A stretch of DNA of 64,000 bases from Ophiosphaerella korrae (Eukaryota; Ascomycota; Dothideomycetes; Pleosporales; Phaeosphaeriaceae). Location of the stretch: contig JALNQF010000044.1 of the NCBI GenBank assembly GCA_028456385.1, forward strand, positions 1 to 64,000, in the 5' to 3' direction. Both the position numbers and the translations under genes were made by a program. The notes beneath the pieces are model-generated. The model saw only the letters and a program-made list of their open reading frames with translations, was not told where the DNA came from and made no database searches. The first letter of the stretch is position 1. Each line of letters begins with the position of its first letter. Shown here one piece after another: positions 8,723 to 19,679 of the stretch.

Positions 8723-10504
8723 TCAACTTTCAAGAACAAGCAATCCCTCTCGTTCCAACCTCCTCAAACTATCCACATCTCCACCCGCCTCCATGACCGC
8801 CTTGACCGCCGCTTGGCTCAACTTTTTCCTCTTCTCAGCTGCTTCCTTCTCCCTCCTCGCCTTGGTCTTGCTCGACCCACTGGGCGCCACGCCAGTCAAG
8901 ATCTTGTGCGAATCGTGCGGCGTGAAATTCACAAAACCCACGTTCCCACCTGAGTTTTGGCGTGATGGCGCAACGCTAGGTCCAGTGCTAGGCTTATGAC
9001 GTTCAGATCGGGATACCACCGAGTGTGTACTGTGTCGATGACGGGCGGCAACGGCATGCGGTGAAGGACGACGGCGGTGGAAATAAGGCTGAGATGGAGA
9101 GGGCGTTCGAGATGTCGGACGCTGGCCAATGGGAACGACGTGGTGAGAAGGTGGCGCGGAGTACATGTGCTGAGGGTGACCATAGTCCGGGGTATCAAAC
9201 GAAGTGGAGGGTAGCGCCGAAACCAGGTGTTGTTGCTGTTGTTGTCCTCCATTCATCTCATCGCCAGCATTGATCCCTAGCCCCCCAACTCCCAAATCAC
9301 CAACAAATGAATTCGCGTCACAACTAATTCCCAGCCCCTCCATTGTCGCGCCACCGAAAGCCAAGTTGCTCTGGCTCGCTGATTGCGATGAAATCGACTC
9401 ACGATATGGCGTTGCGACACTGGTGGAACAAGGCTGGGGTGAGTCGTCATCCCACCAGCCTGATGTCTTGGTCCCAGCAAAATCAGGCGAGGTTGGAAAT
9501 TCATGAAAATCTAGCCCAGGCGACGACGTGTCAGGGCCCCACGTCGTCATAGGTATCCGCAGTGATGAGGGCGGGGTCTGCAAGGCTGACAGAGCCGCAC
9601 TCGAAACTGATGATGAGCTGAATGACAAGCTCATGTTGTCACTGAAGGGATCATTGTTGGGATTACTGTTGGAAATGCCAATTGCGGGCGATGCTTGTGG
9701 AGTTATTTGATAGTTTGCAAAGTTGTTCATGCTCGTGTGGTTGGTGATGGGGCTGGCTAGCGGTGACGGTTCCTCGGCGTAACGCTGCTGCTGATGGTCC
9801 TGCGGCGAGAAAAAACTGTTACTGTTGCCCTCATGCTGGGTGAATTTGGAATTTGAGGGAGGCGATGTTATCCCGCTTGTTGAAACTCGTAGACCGAAGG
9901 AGTCGGATATGGTGTCTATTTTGCGTGTCCAGACATCTGGAATGGGTGCTCGGTACAAGGAAGGTTGCATCATCTTGGTAAACGTAGCTTTCGGACTCTT
10001 TTTGGCTGATTTTTTAACAACTATGTGACAAACTGTTTGATTATGAAACGATGTGGCTTTCTTGATTGACTTGGAGGCTTGGAGACGCGCTGTGCAAGGC
10101 TGAGACACAGAACGCAATTGATTCTGCTCAGATTCAAGAAGATCGGCAAAGTCGAGCAACGATTTTGAGAAGTCCTTCCCTTTCAGGCCGCCGTAAAATG
10201 AGAGAGAAGAGGGATCTTTAGGCATGCCCGAGGCTGGGTTTTGTTCATCCTCCTGGGGAGCCTTCTGCCAAGCTATGTCTATGTCCCGATCTAGTCTAGG
10301 CGAAGTCGCAGACACAGCACTCCTATTCGTCAACGGGAGCTCAAAGAGATGCGCAAGATCATCGAAGCTGGATCGGTCGCCCGTGGAGTCACTGCACTGT
10401 CCGAGCACGTCTGTCTCAACATATTCCCCAAAGAGTTGATCTAGGTCGACAATCTCCATCTCTTTGTCGCTAAAAGGCCGCAGTGGTGGTAGTAAACAAG
10501 CCAT
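8723..10504 (-). CDS. wetA: Conidial maturation regulator WetA
   Basis: This is a 593-residue single-exon protein. The C-terminus carries the conserved WetA block: F-V-N-F-T-P-H-D-S-x-K-I-L-T-G-V-A-P-S-G-S-S-K-T-K-A-R-R-E-K-E (about residues 523-555) followed by K-L-S-Q-A-A-x-x-A-V. The N-terminus has D-L-D-Q-L-F-G-E-Y-V near residue 20, like the family's short N-terminal box. The middle is Ser/Pro/Asn/Gln-rich, with a Q-run, and is probably disordered. In Aspergillus, WetA is the last factor of the BrlA-AbaA-WetA pathway and controls spore wall completion. I keep the ATG at 10504; the next in-frame ATG is at 10459 and would still retain the N-terminal box. Stage-specific regulation in conidia is expected from the family. 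Confidence 0.93.
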   Translation of the reverse strand: MACLLPPLRPFSDKEMEIVDLDQLFGEYVETDVLGQCSDSTGDRSSFDDLAHLFELPLTNRSAVSATSPRLDRDIDIAWQKAPQEDEQNPASGMPKDPSSLSFYGGLKGKDFSKSLLDFADLLESEQNQLRSVSQPCTARLQASKSIKKATSFHNQTVCHIVVKKSAKKSPKATFTKMMQPSLYRAPIPDVWTRKIDTISDSFGLRVSTSGITSPPSNSKFTQHEGNSNSFFSPQDHQQQRYAEEPSPLASPITNHTSMNNFANYQITPQASPAIGISNSNPNNDPFSDNMSLSFSSSSVSSAALSALQTPPSSLRIPMTTWGPDTSSPGLDFHEFPTSPDFAGTKTSGWWDDDSPQPCSTSVATPYRESISSQSASQSNLAFGGATMEGLGISCDANSFVGDLGVGGLGINAGDEMNGGQQQQQHLVSALPSTSFDTPDYGHPQHMYSAPPSHHVVPIGQRPTSRTPSPSQPYFHRRRPSPHAVAARHRHSTHSVVSRSERHKPSTGPSVAPSRQNSGGNVGFVNFTPHDSHKILTGVAPSGSSKTKARREKEAAEKRKKLSQAAVKAVMEAGGDVDSLRRLEREGLLVLES

Positions 10505-11669
10505 GTAGTGTCCTTCACGTGCCTATGGACTAGGCTGCTGAAAAGTCGGTACTGTAGATCTTATTCGGCGCAACTAAGGTGGGAATGAATGTAACACAGT
10601 CAAGTGTGTAGTTGGTGGCGTGTGGTGCGTTTTTGTGGGTCTGCAAGAGGCAGCATGAAGAATACCGTCCCGATGATGCGGAATCCTAATGTGCCAAACA
10701 AACCTGCCTATAATGGATATATACTTACTGAATTAGTGGCACTGGGTGGAAAAGTTCCTGTACAAGCCTCTTCTTCGATGAGTGCATTCCAGGATGTATC
10801 GAACTATCCTTAGCGAATGGGGGATGATCCAAGTCAGACCCTTTTGTTTCAGGAAATTTTGAGGCGTCGACATCACCCAAAGGAGTCAAAGGTTAGGTGC
10901 TAGACATCTGGAGCGGTTGGGCAATTCGTAGCAATCCTACGCAGGGGTTGGCACATACAGGGTGCAGCCACATGCTGAACGTTGGGTTACATTCTTGTGG
11001 GCTTTACCGAGCTACGGGTACCTGCTACGCCTTGACTTTCTTTGTTGGTAGTGTTATAGATACCATATCCTCGGAGGCGTACTCTAGTACCAAGATTGAA
11101 CTTACGGAGAATGATACCGCTGCTGGCACAGAATTTACCACAGATTTTGCCTGGCGGGGCGCGCCATCACAAATGATACCCAAGAACCGTCTTGACGACG
11201 TTGCCTCATGACACACACACACATGGTAATGACGAATGGAACCTGTCACCTTCATTCCCGAGTACCCGGAATGCGGTTGCCACATATACCGCAAGCAGAG
11301 TTCTTCCACTTTTGAGAGACTTGACTCAGGAAAAAAGATAGGCCTAGCCGGAATCCTCTATTCATGAAAGAAACAGCGAAGAGTAGCGGCGCGGTTGGAC
11401 GGTCCGAACATTGAATCAATAAAGCTGAAAAGCTTGATAGCAAGCGGAGCCAGACTGAGAGAGAACCGGGCACATAATGTGGGGTGCGAGCCATGTGAAG
11501 GAAGAGAGAAGGTTGGTGATTGTCGCTTGGTGTTGAGTGCACGGACGCAGACTTTTTGTTGTGACGTGCCCTAAGCAACGATGAATCAGACAGCAGCACG
11601 TCGCCGCACCACCAGCGAGCATTTAACACATTCACGCTGGCCAATTGGAGTTGCCATTGACCGTGAGCA
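10505..11669. other. Long divergent promoter region between wetA and the TMEM234-like gene
   Basis: This 1,165-bp stretch presumably carries the wetA upstream control region, which in other fungi is long. It has a (CA)n run at about 11211-11222. Several open frames (for example 10897-11211 on + and 11025-11309 on -) overlap each other, have no recognisable motif and are most likely chance. Confidence 0.5.
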
Positions 11670-12222
11670 ATGGATCCAGACGCGCCAGCGGTCAACGAGC
11701 CACAACCGTCCATCCTGCGCTGGGTGCTGGGCTTTCTCATGGTCGGGGCCTGCTGGGGCCTCACCACGCCATTTATGAGGAGAGCTGCCATGTTGGTGTT
11801 TTGACCTGTTGGAGACTGGGCCGGGCTGACCACATAGGAACTACACCCCCCCGCAACGACCAGTCTTGAGCGATGCCAACCAGTCTTGGGCGGCGAGGAA
11901 GACACTCAGCATCTGGTACGCCGCCATTGGGGTCTTGTCGCGCCCGGCATATGCAGTGCCACTATTGTTAAACGTCACTGGGAGCATCTGGTTCTTCATA
12001 CTGATCGGCAAGGCCGAGTTGAGCTTGACTGTGCCCATCACAAATTCGTTGGCATTCTTGTTCACCGTGTTGGGAGAGTGGTGGGCAGAGAAGAAGGTTA
12101 TAAGTAGAGGTAGGGCGCGATGCTCGCTAATCGCAGCTTGTGACTGACGAGAGCTAGACACCTGGATAGGCATGGGTTTTGTGCTTGGAGGAATCGCCTT
12201 GTGCGTGCAGAGCAAGTCGTAG
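11670..12222 (+). CDS. TMEM234-family small multispan membrane protein
   Basis: Three exons, 11670-11791, 11838-12109 and 12158-12222, give 152 residues. Introns are 46 nt (GTTGGT...TAG) and 48 nt (GTAGGG...TAG), and phases join correctly. The protein starts M-D-P-D-A-P, then has a hydrophobic helix with G-A-C-W-G-L-T-T-P-F-M (about 26-36), L-L-L-N-V-T-G-S-I-W-F-F, A-E-L-S-L-T-V-P-I-T-N-S-L-A-F-L-F-T and a last helix W-I-G-M-G-F-V-L-G-G-I-A-L. These blocks are typical of TMEM234, a DMT-transporter-like family of four short helices whose molecular role is not known. No single open frame covers the gene, so it is easily missed by ORF calling. The stop lies 26 bp from the stop of the convergent dioxygenase gene. 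Confidence 0.85.
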
Positions 12223-12248
12223 TCCAACCAACTTACGTCCCTACATCC

Positions 12249-13292
12249 TCACCAGTCTCGCTCTAATCGATTCGACTCCCTTGCCGTCTCGCCATGATGC
12301 GCCTGGTACAGGCGCGAAAACCCTTGGCTGGGTGGTTGCAGCCAGTTCCTCTCATCATACTCTTCACTGCCCTCGATAACGTGGAAGGTGTAGATATTCC
12401 GGCTTTTCCCGCTCGTGTTCTTCTCGCTCTTGTGTAGGATGTTACCGTGGATCAAGACCAGAGTGCCAGCACTGACTTCGCCCATCTCGTATTGTTCCTC
12501 CTTCTCCACTATCTCATACTCCTTCTCGGACCCGTGGATGCCGCCTTGCAGGTCTTTGGGGAATCGCGCACCCTCATTGTCAACGAAGCCCGTTCCCTCT
12601 GACCCCCTTTCCCCAGTTCGGACAAACCGTTTCTTGATGGCTGCGCGCTTGTGACTGCCGGCGGCGAAACTCAAACACCCATTCTCTGCTGTTGCATCTT
12701 CGAGCGCATACCAATAGCCCACTGCACTCGGCGGATTTGTATACAAAAATGTGCTGTCTTGATGTGCCGGCACCGCCCCGCCGATTTCAGGTTGCTTACA
12801 GATGACCATGGATTGTAGGACGCGTGGGTCGCGGAACGAAAGCGAGCGTGCAATGGCGGCGTTGCGCTCTGAGAGCGAGATGCGTCGAAAGGACGGAGAT
12901 AGCTCATGCAAGTAGTGGCCAATTTTGTTGATGGCACGATGCTTTGGCTTGGTGAGAGCGCCGGATTGGTCAAAGGCGTCTATCGCGTTATGAAACAGCT
13001 TGCTTCTCGCGTACTATAGTCGCAACATACCTTCTTCAAAGAAAAACCGTACTTGATCTCCAGACTCAAGGAAGTACTTGTCACCAACATGATCTGCACC
13101 ATCCTCGCCACCAGTTGAGAACTTGGTCATTGGATGATCATCCAAAGAAAAGTCATTGAGCATTGTGTTTATTTCCGCAAGTAGTTCCTTCACTGTCTCT
13201 GGGGACAGCGCGTCGGATATCAGAAGATATCCATTCTCACAAAAAAAGGTGACCTGTGCAGGCGTGAGGCCGTCAGTTGGCGGAGCATTCAT
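12249..13292 (-). CDS. Phytanoyl-CoA dioxygenase-like (PhyH) protein
   Basis: Two exons, 13292-13031 and 12979-12249, are joined across a 51-nt GTATGT...TAG intron, giving 330 residues. The sequence reads E-N-G-Y-L-L-I-S-D at the start of the fold, then H-A-x-N-K-I-G-H-like R-A-I-N-K-I-G-H, P-A-H-Q-D-S-T-F-L (the HxD iron ligands), G-C-L-S-F-A-A-G-S-H-K and, near the end, I-H-G-N-I-L-H-K-S with the distal His, closing with E-R-N-W-L-Q-P-P. This is the Fe(II)/2-oxoglutarate dioxygenase family of PHYHD1 type. The physiological substrate in fungi is unknown. I chose the ATG at 13292 because upstream sequence in this frame shows no conserved features. It lies tail to tail with the TMEM234-like gene. 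Confidence 0.9.
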
Positions 13293-14052
13293 TTCCGCTG
13301 GGGATTGGAGGATTTCTAAACAAATAGGGTACAAGTAGGAGCCTTGTGCAATGGGAAGCAACACAAATGGTATGTACCATCGTGTGCGCCAACCATGACC
13401 GAGGTCGCCTGCTACCAAGCATCGGAGGTGGCCGCGTCGTTGACACGAGGCTCCCTTAGCTACCCCACCACTGCCCCGCAGTGAGCCAGTTACCAAATGC
13501 TACCTAGGTATCGTGCCATCATGTCCCAGGTGCGTAATCCGGTAGCTACTTGTTGAATGTGCGCCATTTCCCTTTATTTGTTTTCTATATCGTATACCAC
13601 TAACAAAAGAAGGAATAATATTTATGACGTGTTGAAAACAAGCTCGCTGGGAAGGCCTTCTGATGAGCTACGAAACTCACTAAGGCTTCAAGCTGATCGC
13701 ATGAAACCAGGTCATCCTGTCTTGTGGTGATGGGTATGTCTTCATGAGAAATTTTTATTCGGCCGTGTGCCAAGCTTAAGATGTGAAAGTTTGAATCGGT
13801 ACTCTAGTCTAAAGGTCTACCTATACCTCCTCTATCTAATAGTAGGAGTAGAAGTCTAAAGTTCCTACCTAGGGGTAGCTAATACTGCGTGCCCGCAAGT
13901 AAATAAGTAATCTTACTTCTATTCTTATGCGCCTACCGGTAAACATTACTTTACCAGGAGTGAATATTTTAAAGCCTAGGTAACTTTTATGAAGATTTTG
14001 TAAAAGATAAACTATTACATTAATTTATCCTAGCTCTATTTACATCGTAAGT
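13293..14052. other. Intergenic spacer with an A/T-rich, possibly RIP-affected patch
   Basis: It contains the promoter of the PhyH-like gene on the left. From about 13800 to 14010 the sequence is rich in TA and CTA/TAG triplets, like a short decayed repeat. I recognise no coding motif. Confidence 0.45.
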
Positions 14053-15118
14053 TTAGCACAGGGTCGGATAATATTCTCGCACGGCCGAATACGTTTCTCC
14101 TTCTTGAATCGTCCCTAGCAACGCAAAGGGAACGGGATCTGCATCCCCTTTCAGGAACGCTTTTATAAGATTTGGTAAACGAGAACCGGTCAAGGAAAAG
14201 GCCTTGCCAGGCTCGACATTCTTGCTAGCCATCATCAGACTGTCAATAACATGTTATAACCACGCCTTACTGGCGTCCTTTGCAGTGAAAGACGGGAAGA
14301 AAGCGTCAATGACAATCAGGCCACTTGGGACTGGCAACGTTATATCACTTTGAACCTCAGTCATTGGGCGGCGCGTTAAGTGAGGGCCGAAACTGGGTCC
14401 AGTGCCAGATAGAATCGGTTTCTGCATTTGTTGGTCGAAACAGAATGATGGAAGTGTTGATTCATAATTTTTACTACTTGAGTCTCGTAGTCTACGGTGA
14501 GCGAGCCTGCGGTGGTAATAGGGATCTTCCAATCAGTGAAGGATAGGTGTAGCGAGATCTTGAAGTTTTCTTCGCGTTTGGAACCATCTGTTTCATGTAG
14601 TGCCAGATCATAGTTGTAAATCCATCCTCGATTTCGTAGTCTTTAATACGGAGCAGCCGTTCTGGCCAGATGCTTTCGTCAATGTTTCAAACAGGAGATG
14701 CTGATACAAACACTATGTTGAGGTGTAGTTGAAGAAATGCGGAGGTGCAACAACAAACGCATCTTGGGGCAGGCCACATAGTTCTTATAGTTCATGGTGT
14801 GAGTGTGCGGACGAACTCAATAATAGGCTATTTCATATCCGTCCTGCTGTGTTACATGCGCTTAACCGCAGATTGAACTTACAGAAGTAAATATGCACTT
14901 GACCATTACTATGCGACCATTGAAGATCTCGTGATAGTCGTTACCTTTTTAGGTTCGACCATGGTCAAATTATCTACTAATGAAGTCGGCGCATCAGGCA
15001 ACCAGTCAGCCAACAAGGCTGAACAACCCCACTTGAACCGTCCCTGCAGAATCACCAACCTATCGATCGCACTTCGTGCAATATTAGTATGGTAAGTTAG
15101 CCCATGGGCATTATACAA
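14053..15118 (-). pseudogene. Decayed gene of unknown family
   Basis: Reading leftwards, several protein-like stretches occur in changing frames: 15118-14909 (with N-A-H-G-L-T-Y-H-T-N-I-A-R-S-A and L-A-D-W-L-P-D-A-P-T-S-L-V-D), about 14700-14640 (I-W-P-E-R-L-L-R-I-K-D-Y-E-I), 14625-14465 (F-K-I-S-L-H-L-S-F-T-D-W-K-I-P) and 14460-14053 (G-T-G-P-S-F-G-P-H-L ... I-V-I-D-A-F-F-P). The last part is interrupted only by one in-frame TAA at 14254-14256, after which the same frame continues to 14053. The pattern of several frameshifts plus a stop suggests a recently lost gene. Introns could explain some frame changes, so a live multi-exon gene is not fully excluded. I do not recognise the family. Confidence 0.5.
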
Positions 15119-15636
15119 CGTACGGCAAACAATAAATCATTTTGACATTCGTTCGCACTTGACAACAATAAATTCGTCCCATGCCAATCTCGTTGATAAA
15201 GCCGCAATGTACCTTATCCGGTGTCACCACCCGTACGAAGATCTATACCCTATCCAAAATATTTGGAATTACAAGAAGGTGACACCGCCTCATCTCTGAT
15301 CATCCAATGGTGTTGATCTTTGCATGCAGAATCCTATGTAGTCTTGTAAGCAGAAGAGTGCTTTGATAAGCGGGCTGTTGAGGCCTTGCACTCCAAGTCC
15401 ATAAAAAACACCGCGACTCCGTCCCAAAAGCAATATAACAAAATTGAAATTGAAAGAAAATTTTAGGTCTGACTAGAAAATATGACCTTTTGCCAAGGAT
15501 ATATGAAATCAAAAACGGCGATTGATTCTAGGTGTGCGGTGGCAATCCAAGCAAACGCCTAGCGATGCAAGATGAGTCCAACAGAGGGGAAGTTATCCAA
15601 TATGACGGAAGAGTGTGTAGTGGATGAATGGCCCTC
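15119..15636. other. Intergenic spacer with a 10-bp inverted repeat
   Basis: The perfect inverted repeat cggtgtcacc (15219-15228) / ggtgacaccg (15278-15287) surrounds 49 bp of A/T-rich sequence. No gene is seen. Confidence 0.5.
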
Positions 15637-16896
15637 CTAAAAGCCCTCGTCCTTTTGATTCTTGCCCTCGCCTTTTTGGAGGGCCTCTTTTTCTTCCTCG
15701 CTCAATTCAATCAAATCTGCGCCCTCTAATCTGAAGCCCTTGGCATCAACAATGTGGTCGCTGGCTGAAGAGAGGTACAATTGATGGAGCCTGGGCAGGA
15801 AGTACTGCATGACTTGGTCAGCGAGATTTTTGGCCACTAGACCTTTGTCAACCCAGAAATGTCGGACGAAAATGCCTTTGCAGCCGCCGCGGTTGGCGGC
15901 TTCTGGGGCGCCGTTTGCTTCAACACAAGGGAGCACACGAATATCATCTGGTCGGTCATAGTCGTAGCGGAGGTAGTTTCCAAACGCAGCCTGTTCATGT
16001 GCCCAGTCAAGCTTCCACCGCGCGCATCCTGGGTAGCGTGTCTCCGACGGGCACTCTGCCCAGGCTTTGTACATTTCCTGGGTGCGTTTGCTTTGTCGGG
16101 CGATGACGAAGCCCGTGTTGAGGTAGCGATTCCCTTTTTCGTCGTAGTTTTGCGGCTCGTTGGGGTCGATGGACATCATGGCGAGTGTGTCGTCGGTCAT
16201 ATTCCAGTAGTTCATCAACCATTCGAGGGGGAGATGGGGATAGTGGAACATGACATCCGAGTCCATGAAGACGATGTATTCGTGCGTCTTCAGCGCTTCC
16301 TTCATCATAGGGACCTTGACCCAGGTGCCCCAGCGGTCGTTATAGTCGGGAGCGCGGATAAATTTGTAGTCGTAGCCGTGGATTTTGGCTGTACATGGTT
16401 AGTCGTGCGTGGCCAGGGGCGGTGGGGGATGAGATGGCGGTTTACCAAACATGTAGTGGCTAAGCATGCCGGCAGACAGCGGTCGCATGCCCTTCCATTT
16501 CAGATTGGGGTTCATGAGCTGGCCCTCGCCCTTCAAGGGCCGGCTGTCGATATCCAAAATGAGCACCTTCTTGCCGAGCTTCTCCGTGAACTTGGGCGGG
16601 CCGTGCAGGCGGTAGACGTCGCCGTCTTCGTCTGTGAAGTTTGCAGCATCGACGGGGTGCAGGATGGGCCCGTATAGCGCCTTTATTATCGTGGGCATGC
16701 TGACGTCGTCGGTGTCGAGGGAGATATTCTGGGTGTGGGGGTACTGCGAGGAGGCCAAGCCGGTGGGCATGTAGTCGCGCGGGTAGCTGTAGTAGACGAG
16801 GGCGAGTGCCATGGGAATCAAGGCTATGAAGAGCACTCGCCGCCACCGGCCCTGGGGCCCCATGTTTGCGAGTGACTGGTATGAGTATTCGCCCAT
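15637..16896 (-). CDS. Type II membrane glycosyltransferase (GT34-like, nucleotide-sugar dependent)
   Basis: Two exons, 16896-16446 and 16388-15637, are separated by a 57-nt intron (GTAAAC...CAG), giving 400 residues. A single membrane anchor lies at about residues 20-38 after a short basic cytosolic tail, followed by a lumenal domain. The catalytic region has K-V-L-I-L-D-I-D-S-R-P, a D-x-D motif in F-M-D-S-D-V-M-F, and G-F-V-I-A-R-Q-S. This topology and motif fit Golgi mannosyl/galactosyl transferases of the GT34 or a related family acting on cell-wall or protein glycans. Exact linkage cannot be read from the sequence. The tail is Glu/Lys-rich. The start is the first ATG in frame; the codon at the 5' end of the open frame is GTG. 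Confidence 0.75.
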
Positions 16897-17238
16897 GCCC
16901 ACGGAGACGTCGCGTCTTTGCCCGCCGGGTGACACGCAAATGCTGACCAGGGCGGCAGTCGTGTAGTCGTATAGCGGTACGCTGTAATGCTGCGATAAGA
17001 TGCGGATTAAAAGCAGTGCGGGCGAGGTGAGGGTGAAGGCGCAGGTAGAGGGACAGAGCCAAAAAGGAGCGAGTGAGCATACGTTGACGGGAGGCTGAGC
17101 GCGCGCCGCACCAGTCGTAGGGCAGACAAGGGGCAGGGGTGCGGGCTAAGCTTCGACGAGGCGCGCGGCCCAAGCGCTGGACGTGAATCTTGCAAAGGCG
17201 TTCCAACATCTGATATCGATTTCGCTATCAACAAACGG

Positions 17239-19258
17239 CTACCACAGCAAGCGAAGCAGCTCGGCATCCTTTGCAATTCCCGGGCTGTCGCCTGCGCAGC
17301 TCTCAATCAGCCCCATCATAATCTGTACCCATTCTCGCCACCCTTCAGGAAGCGTCTCCCTCAGCTTCTCGTCCCCCGACCGTGCCACCGCCTGGAAGAG
17401 CAGCACCTGGCCAAAGTACTGACAACACCACCCAAACTTCAGCGGTAGGGCCGACAGCATCTGCGTGCAAAGACCCATGGTTGTTGGCCAGTACATCCCA
17501 CCACGAAGCCCCTCTCGCACCTCGTCATATTCTACGCTGTTGGTGTAGTCTGGTGCATGTAGTGCTTTGTATATAAACGGCCGCCCAATGTGAAACTTTG
17601 CAACCAAATATCGGCTGCGTAACATGGCTTTAGCAATCACATGGGCTGGGCTTGGCGAATTGTCTGCACTCTCGTCATTTGTAAACTGGAGTGATGGTGG
17701 GAGATTGGCGCGCCATTGTTCAAGTTGATGATGCATTTCTGCTGTTATGTTTGCGCTTGGATACCCTTCTTTTTTCGCAAAGAAGTAAACACTTTGCTTG
17801 ACACGCGTGAGTATAATCCGATGCGCAGCTTGCGCCAAGAAGTGGAAGTTGAAGAAGGACTCATCCTCGTCCGTTAACAGCCCTGTAATGCATGTTTTCG
17901 GACGCGGCCATGGAGTAAATCTCGGTAGCGGTACATCTGCCTCGTAGTCCAGCAATCCACTACGCGGGAGCAGATCGAGTTCCTGTGTAATGACAGTCTC
18001 GTACATCAGCGTGTTCCAAAACAGCCTAGAGAACATATCACCCTCCCACTGTTCAAAATCGGTTGCCTCTGTGCGTCCTAGTATACTGGAGCAGCAGAGC
18101 GCAGCGCGGTTTACTGTCGTCCATGAGTCGAGTGGTCGCAGTATTTGAGCATAGTACAACGTAGAAAGCATATAGAATTGCCCAGCCTGTATATCGTTCT
18201 GACATATGAGGAATCCAAAACGGCTCCGTGCTTCATTGAAGAATTTTAGCCCGGGAGGCTCATCCACAGTTATGTCGTACCACTCAGGACGAACAAATCC
18301 CCTTTCTGATGAATGCTGTCGGGAGGGGAGCGAAAAGCCACCCTCCTCATGCGCCTTTACAGATAGGCAACCGAGAGCAAGGATGACCAATAACAAGCAC
18401 GACTCGATATCGTATCCAAACTCATTTTCCATGGCCATACCCAGCGTGCTCGAGTAGAAGAAAAACTTGTCCAAAATAGGAGTGTTGCGATGGAACACGG
18501 CAAAATAGGCGTCGGCAAGGCCTTTCACAACGGATTGAGGCAAACTCATCAGCCATGAATCTGCAAATGTGTCATGAGGGCGATTGATGTGTGTTGGTAG
18601 AGGAGCTCGTTGGCTCTCAATCTCGACTATGTAGTCCTGGGGTAGCTCGGCACGTGCGGCAGTAAATTCAGCAGGCAGTACATGCTTCACTGCAGGCCAA
18701 ATGGCGACTCGATGCTGACTAAAGGAGAGTGGAATCTTGGTCTGAATTTCAGGGAGTGATATGGGGCTTTTACCGGGGGTTGTGATAACTTGAGGTGAAA
18801 CCAGCTCCTGGATACTTGAGCTCTCATGACAAGGCTGATTAGAAATCTGATTTTGAGCTTGTCTGTTGTTGACAGCTGTGGTTAGATCCTCAATCTTGGA
18901 TTCCAATCTTCGGATAGCATTGATAGCTACAGTCATGGACTGGTCCCTTTTGGTACTTCGCGGCGCTTGATAAGTGCACTCGAGGTTCATGGCCTTGCAA
19001 TAACCACATTTCGGTCGATCCTCATCGCATCTTGTCTTTCTCGAGCGGCACACATCACAGGCCTAGGGGATTTAGTAACGTATGGTTATGGCAATTTTAT
19101 CTGCTGACCAAAGTCGCCATGAAAGTTCGCGCTTTCTTCAGAGCAGGACCGTCGCCATCGTCCTGGCTTCCAACGTCTTCCACATCGTCGGACGCATGTG
19201 ACGCAAGCGGCACAGAATGAAACGTAGCAGATAAACCTTTTCGCAAACGCTTGGTCAT
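17239..19258 (-). CDS. Zn2Cys6 fungal-specific transcription factor
   Basis: Two exons, 19258-19109 and 19062-17239, with a 46-nt intron (GTCAGC...TAG), give 657 residues. The intron falls directly before the DNA-binding domain; joining the exons completes the C-x2-C-x6-C-x6-C-x2-C-x6-C binuclear zinc cluster (C52, C55, C62, C69, C72, C79). A short basic segment and a probable coiled coil (about residues 90-115) follow, then the long fungal_trans middle domain. The first exon encodes an acidic/basic leader. The target genes are unknown. It is divergent from the PLP enzyme gene at 19680 across 421 bp, so it might regulate that gene, but this is only suggested by position. Confidence 0.9.
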
Positions 19259-19679
19259 ATCATAGGATATGCCGTGCAGCAAGATGAGTAAGGCAACGAG
19301 AAACACTTGACGCGAATATCAACTGTCGCAATACAGATCCGGCAAGACACAATGCACGGTCCACAGAACATGCGGAACTACCCCCACAGACTGACCAGGA
19401 AACGTCTAATTACTACTATTCTAGTTTTACATTTTCTACTACCGCTGCTACTGCCATAACGTTTCGTCCTAAGCTGTTTCACATTCATTCCAATGGTCTT
19501 CGTTCTCTAGAGCTTCTTGCTACGCTGTTTAAACGAGCACATCTGGCTGCACTACTGGAGCGCTACTTTCGTATGCTCAATACTCCATCAGACTTATATA
19601 AACTGGCCTTTGTTATAGTTATCAAATTTGATCTAATATGGTTTATAGACGTGACTAAATAGATTGGGGTTGACGTGTG
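19259..19679. other. Divergent promoter between the Zn2Cys6 factor and the PLP enzyme
   Basis: A 421-bp stretch drives two divergent genes. No clear CGG-type palindrome was picked out by eye. Confidence 0.5.

Noticed and set aside
11252..11905. A 217-codon minus-strand frame over the TMEM234-like exon
   Set aside because: It overlaps a well-supported spliced gene on the plus strand and shows no conserved feature.
13014..13030. A 17-nt GT-AG 'intron' in the PhyH-like gene
   Set aside because: It is too short to splice. The 51-nt intron 12980-13030 restores the family motif in phase.
15859..16677. A 272-codon open frame antisense to the glycosyltransferase gene
   Set aside because: It runs across the exon 1-exon 2 junction of a clear gene on the other strand and has no recognisable motif.
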